A stretch of DNA of 64,000 nucleotides, taken from NCBI GenBank assembly GCA_020631735.1, contig CM036225.1:69490662-69554661 (forward strand). Direction: 5' to 3'. The translations under genes and the position numbers were made by a program. This DNA is from Saccharum officinarum (taxonomy: Eukaryota > Streptophyta > Magnoliopsida > Poales > Poaceae). This document shows positions 60,941 through 64,000 of this stretch, in pieces. The notes below the pieces were generated by a model that made no database searches, was not told the origin of the DNA, and saw only the letters and a program-made list of their open reading frames with translations. Each line of letters starts with the position of its first letter. Positions within the stretch are counted from its first letter, which is position 1.

Positions 60941-62010
60941 CTATTTATGCTAGAAATAGACATGTCATTTGTTATTTTTGATATATCAAGTTTTGCTCAT
61001 CCTTTTGAGGTGAAATTTTTATGGTAGCCTCCTGGTACCATTTATGTGCCTCTGTAATTTTATTAGAATTTTCTGGGAAACTTTTATATTTATTGCCATT
61101 TATTCCTAAGCAATTAAATAAATAGAAAAGGTCAATTAAATAAATATTTATGCAAGTAGTATGATATGATCTGGTGTTACTTTAACATGCTCTAGCTGTT
61201 AGTAAAGTTGGTTTGTTCTAATTGTGCTTGCACATCATCATTAATTATTTAATTTAGAGAATCTGTCATTCTGGACAGGTTTGCTAGTTAAGAGAATTAA
61301 CCTATGATAATGATGATGATGGCCTTATTATACCTGCTATGGTTAATATTATTTGCTCCTAATAAAGTGATTGCTCTAGTACAGGTGCTAATCTAGATGA
61401 CATGTTAATGATTATTAACTTGATGCTTAAGCAATAATGATTACCTATCTGTAATAAGCTTTTCTACAAGTGAGTCAAGCTAGCCCACCTTATAAAGCCT
61501 TGCATACTCCTTGGTGTCACCGTTGTTTCTGGTTTTTGTCGGGTAAGTCTAGCTGAGTACCTTCTCGTACTCAGGGTTTATTTCCCCTGTTGCAGGTAGC
61601 AGATTCGTACTTGTTGCTGCAAGTATTGTCTTCACATTGTGGGTGTGAAGACTAGACCATATGGGCATGGTCTCTGTAGTATCCTTTCTGGTATGCTTTT
61701 GCAGGATGTGACTATGTACTGGCAGTATTTGAATTTAAATGGTTTCAGAAATTATGTTGCTTCCGCTAATCTTTACTTTGGTTTTGTAATAAAATTATTC
61801 GTACTCCGATGTATGAGAGCTACTTACGAACTGTTGTAACAAGTGTCATGTTATGTTGAATCACTACGATCTTGGTTGCTCTTGGTTTATTTTGAAATCC
61901 CTCGTGATTTCGTGGACTACCAGAGTTATATGGGCTCAAGTTTGAGAATTTGATCGTTTCGGCGATTGTTTTTGAACTTGTGCTCTTATAATTTGGACGG
62001 TTCCGTTACA
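60941..62010 (+). repeat. Gypsy 3' LTR, last part
   Basis: Continues 50721 after the nested element and ends GGTTCCGTTACA. It is mirrored by 45155-46065. It contains the leader-like text TCAGGGTTTATTTCCCC near 61570. Confidence 0.85.
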
Positions 62011-62015
62011 ACATG

Positions 62016-62487
62016 ATTCCCTTCTTTGAACTCTAAGACACTAGGGACCGTCTAAGGAATTGACATGTCCCTGAAGTGTTTTTTCTCTCTACCTTGCAAC
62101 TGGCATAATTGGAATGTGAATAGCCAAGTAGAGTGAACTTGGAGCCCTTGAGATACCACAAGCTAAGGTTTAGTGTGTGAACTAGATATCTTAAGATTCT
62201 TTTAATAGCTGTCAAGTAACTTTCTTTTGGGTTAGCTTGAAATCTAGCACACATGCACACACTAAGCATTATGTCCAGCCTAGATGCGCAAAGGTAAAGT
62301 AGAGAGCCGATCATAGAACGATATACCTTTGTGTCCACGGCTTTACCTTTGGTGTCAAGATCAAGATGTCTGTTTGTTGGCATGGGAGTTTTGATAGGCT
62401 TGGCATTCTCCATGTCAAACTTCTTGAGCATATCTTATGTGTACTTGGTTGGACTTATGAAAGTTCCTTCCTTCACTTGCTTGATTC
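62016..62487 (-). pseudogene. Copia RT end / RNase H start, other side of the insertion
   Basis: Shows [43 protein letters not shown] and [15 protein letters not shown], the connection from RT to RNase H in Copia. Stops occur at about 62436 (within KYT-DMLKK) and 62031 (after SLVS). The sequence is lost beyond about 62487. Confidence 0.85.
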
Positions 62488-63322
62488 CACATTCCTTTGC
62501 AGTTTAATTCATACAGACGCATGATTTCCTTCTTTCATTCCTTGATTTTTTTTCTCTCTCCTTTCCTTTGCCAAAAAAAATTGGGACAACTCTGCACATA
62601 TCGAGCTCTCCGGCCACTGGCATAACAAGCCCACGCACGTGGCACGCGAGTCCCTTCCCTATGCACATGGCCACCGGGATCGTGTCCCTAGCCGCTAGCA
62701 TTTCTCAGCGTTTTTCTCTACGAGGGCCTTTGCTGGTGCTAGGGGTGGTCCATGCGTCGCTGCGCGGGTGGTGTACACTACTGCATGGCGTTCTTCAGCA
62801 TGTGGCCCGTCATCGCGCTCGCTAGAGCGACGTGGGTCGACCTGGACCCCTTCGGCCTCTGCGTCATGGACCACCACGTCCCTGCTCTCTACCATAATCT
62901 GGCCTACGCATGCTAAGATCGTCGCCAAGCTCCTCGCAACATGGCCTGTCGATCAATGGCGAGGGCAACGGACTGCACGCCCCGTCCTCTGTGTCATGAG
63001 CTAGCTATATCCCCTTTCCACCCCATCGTTGTTCTGGTAGTTACCTTATTTACCACCACCACATGCTCCTGGTCGATGACTATGAGGCAAACGTGCTTGA
63101 CCAAGCACAATGACAACTCCATCGTCATGTCCATCTATGACACCGTGCTAACCTAGGACACCGCGGTTAGCGAGGACAAGCGGGAGCCGGGTGCCGAAGC
63201 TGCTGGTGACCCACGACAAGACAATGGCGCTCATTAAGAGCTCACAGACAAGGGGAAGGTGGTGGCCAGCATCGACCACCTGCTTTGGGCCAGAAGTGCG
63301 CCAGCAGGGTGTGCCCACGAGG
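62488..63322. other. Unrecognised GC-rich stretch, possible gene fragment
   Basis: No known family seen in any frame. Composition at 62580-63310 is coding-like (GC-rich, with short frames of 70-80 codons on both strands) but interrupted by stops. It may be a decayed or captured gene fragment. Confidence 0.3.
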
Positions 63323-63710
63323 CACTAGTACAGAGACGGGCTTTACTTCCGGTGGGGAACCCCCTCTAGTCCCGGTTCCCCACCCGGGAGCAAGCATCCG
63401 GGACTAAAGGGGGTCCTTTAGTCCCGGGTGAGGAACCGGGACTAAAGGAGGACCTTTAGTCCCGGTGGGTAACACCAACCGGGACTAAAGGTGCCTCCTG
63501 ACATGCCACGATGGCCAGCACCTTTAGTCCCGGTTGGTAATACGAACCGGGACTAAAGGTTTTTTTTCTTTTCTTTTCATTTTTTTGTTTTCTTTTCAAA
63601 ATAGGTTTTCGAAGTCGTATTGTACGCTGCTAATTATACATTTATACGCGCATATAGTATGTTTCGGTTCAAGCACAATGAACGTATTAAATCACACAAT
63701 TCAAGCATAG

Positions 63711-63799
<89 letters not shown>

Positions 63800-64000
63800 T
63801 GCATCATATATATATTTACATGCATGCATGCATATGTGTATTTTACATTATATTATTTCATGTGCATATATTACAAAAGATTGCATTATAGTTGTTGTGA
63901 CATAACGAGTTTCTTCTCATCCTCTAGCTTGGCTTCAATGGCAGTGTTGGGTCGAAGTAGAACTCGCCCTTGGAATTGATGACCTGCTCATTAAAAAATC
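63323..64000. mobile_element. End of a CACTA (En/Spm) transposon, continuing past the window
   Basis: Starts CACTAGTACAGAGACGGGCTT, a CACTA-type terminal repeat, followed by many direct and inverted subterminal units CCTTTAGTCCCGGTT (63360-63570). At the window end the - strand can be read as GEFYFDP or as KLEDEKKLVMSQQL in two frames, text I associate with grass CACTA proteins. This coding reading is tentative. The other end and the 3-bp duplication are not in view. Confidence 0.75.
63713..63796. repeat. (TA)n microsatellite
   Basis: About 42 consecutive AT dinucleotides, followed by TGCATGCA repeats to about 63835. Overlapping Tyr/Ile-rich frames are repeat artefacts. Confidence 0.95.

Larger units (their letters stand above)
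45155..62010. mobile_element. Gypsy chromovirus insertion with inverted LTR ends, TSD ACATG
   Basis: The left end is TGTAACGGAACC and the right end GGTTCCGTTACA. ACATG occurs at 45150-45154 and 62011-62015. The left arm (45155-47138) is the reverse complement of the last ~2.1 kb of the right-hand LTR, so both outer ends are U5 ends. Between the arms lie the end of pol (47139-48660) and the first part of the LTR (48661-49657). The gag-only element 50722-60935 is nested in the right arm. Without it and its duplicated GTTTC the insertion is about 6.6 kb. TG/CA ends, a 5-bp duplication, a PPT and a chromodomain integrase show retroviral-type integration. Confidence 0.85.
41188..62487 (-). mobile_element. 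Second - strand Copia element, truncated, host of the Gypsy insertion
   Basis: From the PPT (41188) outward it has a leader, a degraded env-position ORF (43643-41836), a spacer, RNase H (45154-44795), the insertion 45155-62010, and then the end of RT to RNase H start (62487-62016). Upstream pol, gag and the 5' LTR are missing beyond about 62487. The reading frames at the two sides of the insertion rejoin in phase when one ACATG copy is removed. It is non-functional. Confidence 0.82.

Noticed and set aside
45155..62010. Reading the inverted ends as terminal inverted repeats of a DNA transposon (such as a large Mutator-like element)
   Set aside because: The ends are TG...CA with a 5-bp duplication, the arms are parts of an LTR preceded by a polypurine tract, and the only protein inside is a chromodomain retroviral integrase.
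63620..63979. Frames with Tyr-Ile runs
   Set aside because: Produced by the (TA)n microsatellite.

Overview
This window is nuclear DNA from a grass, most likely a panicoid or Andropogoneae species (inference). The basis is intron-split genes of plant type, dense nested Sirevirus-type Copia retrotransposons, a Tekay-like Gypsy chromovirus, hAT, Harbinger and CACTA elements, and grass-type MITEs inside introns and promoters. There is no bacterial, organellar, CRISPR, rRNA or tRNA content that I can support. A run of 100 Ns at 39539-39638 marks an assembly gap.

Layout. (1) 1-19927: an old, broken Copia/Sirevirus on the + strand. Its pol is split by a young, almost complete Sirevirus on the - strand (2131-15393, target duplication GTAAG) that carries gag, pol and an extra 836-codon ORF in the env position. 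(2) 19928-39300: the gene-bearing part. A complete four-exon ubiquitin-conjugating enzyme E2 (22600-24992, -) and a six-exon BTB/POZ-BACK protein of the POB1/LRB type (29263-38324, -) both have introns loaded with transposons. These include two adjacent MITEs, a Harbinger/Tourist element (TSD TAA), LINE 3' ends, and a short deletion-derived LTR element (TSD TGAAC) that itself holds a hAT element (TSD GGTGCACG). (3) 39498-62487: a second - strand Copia whose single LTR has a primer-binding site and gag on one side and a polypurine tract, env-position ORF and pol on the other. Its pol is cut by a 16.9-kb insertion (45155-62010, TSD ACATG). (4) 62488-64000: unrecognised sequence and the start of a CACTA transposon.

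The most unusual structures are in 45155-62010. The insertion is a Gypsy element whose two outer ends are both the U5 end of the LTR, in inverted orientation, yet it is flanked by a proper 5-bp target duplication. It looks like an integrated aberrant (partly palindromic) cDNA rather than a normal LTR element or a DNA transposon. Into its 3' LTR a second element has inserted (50722-60935, TSD GTTTC). That element has 2487-bp LTRs, PBS, PPT and a gag with three zinc knuckles, but no protease, integrase, reverse transcriptase or RNase H. Its LTR and 3' leader resemble those of the broken autonomous Sirevirus at 1-19927, so the two look like a parasite/partner pair.

A GC-rich motif based on the 18-bp palindrome GACCGGACGCGTCCGGTC forms arrays in the LTRs of three different elements and in the interior of one of them. 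Only the E2 and POB1-like genes look like host genes; both would act in ubiquitin transfer (E2 enzyme, and likely CUL3 substrate adaptor). Almost everything else is mobile DNA. Coordinates of splice sites, LTR ends and TSDs were read by eye.
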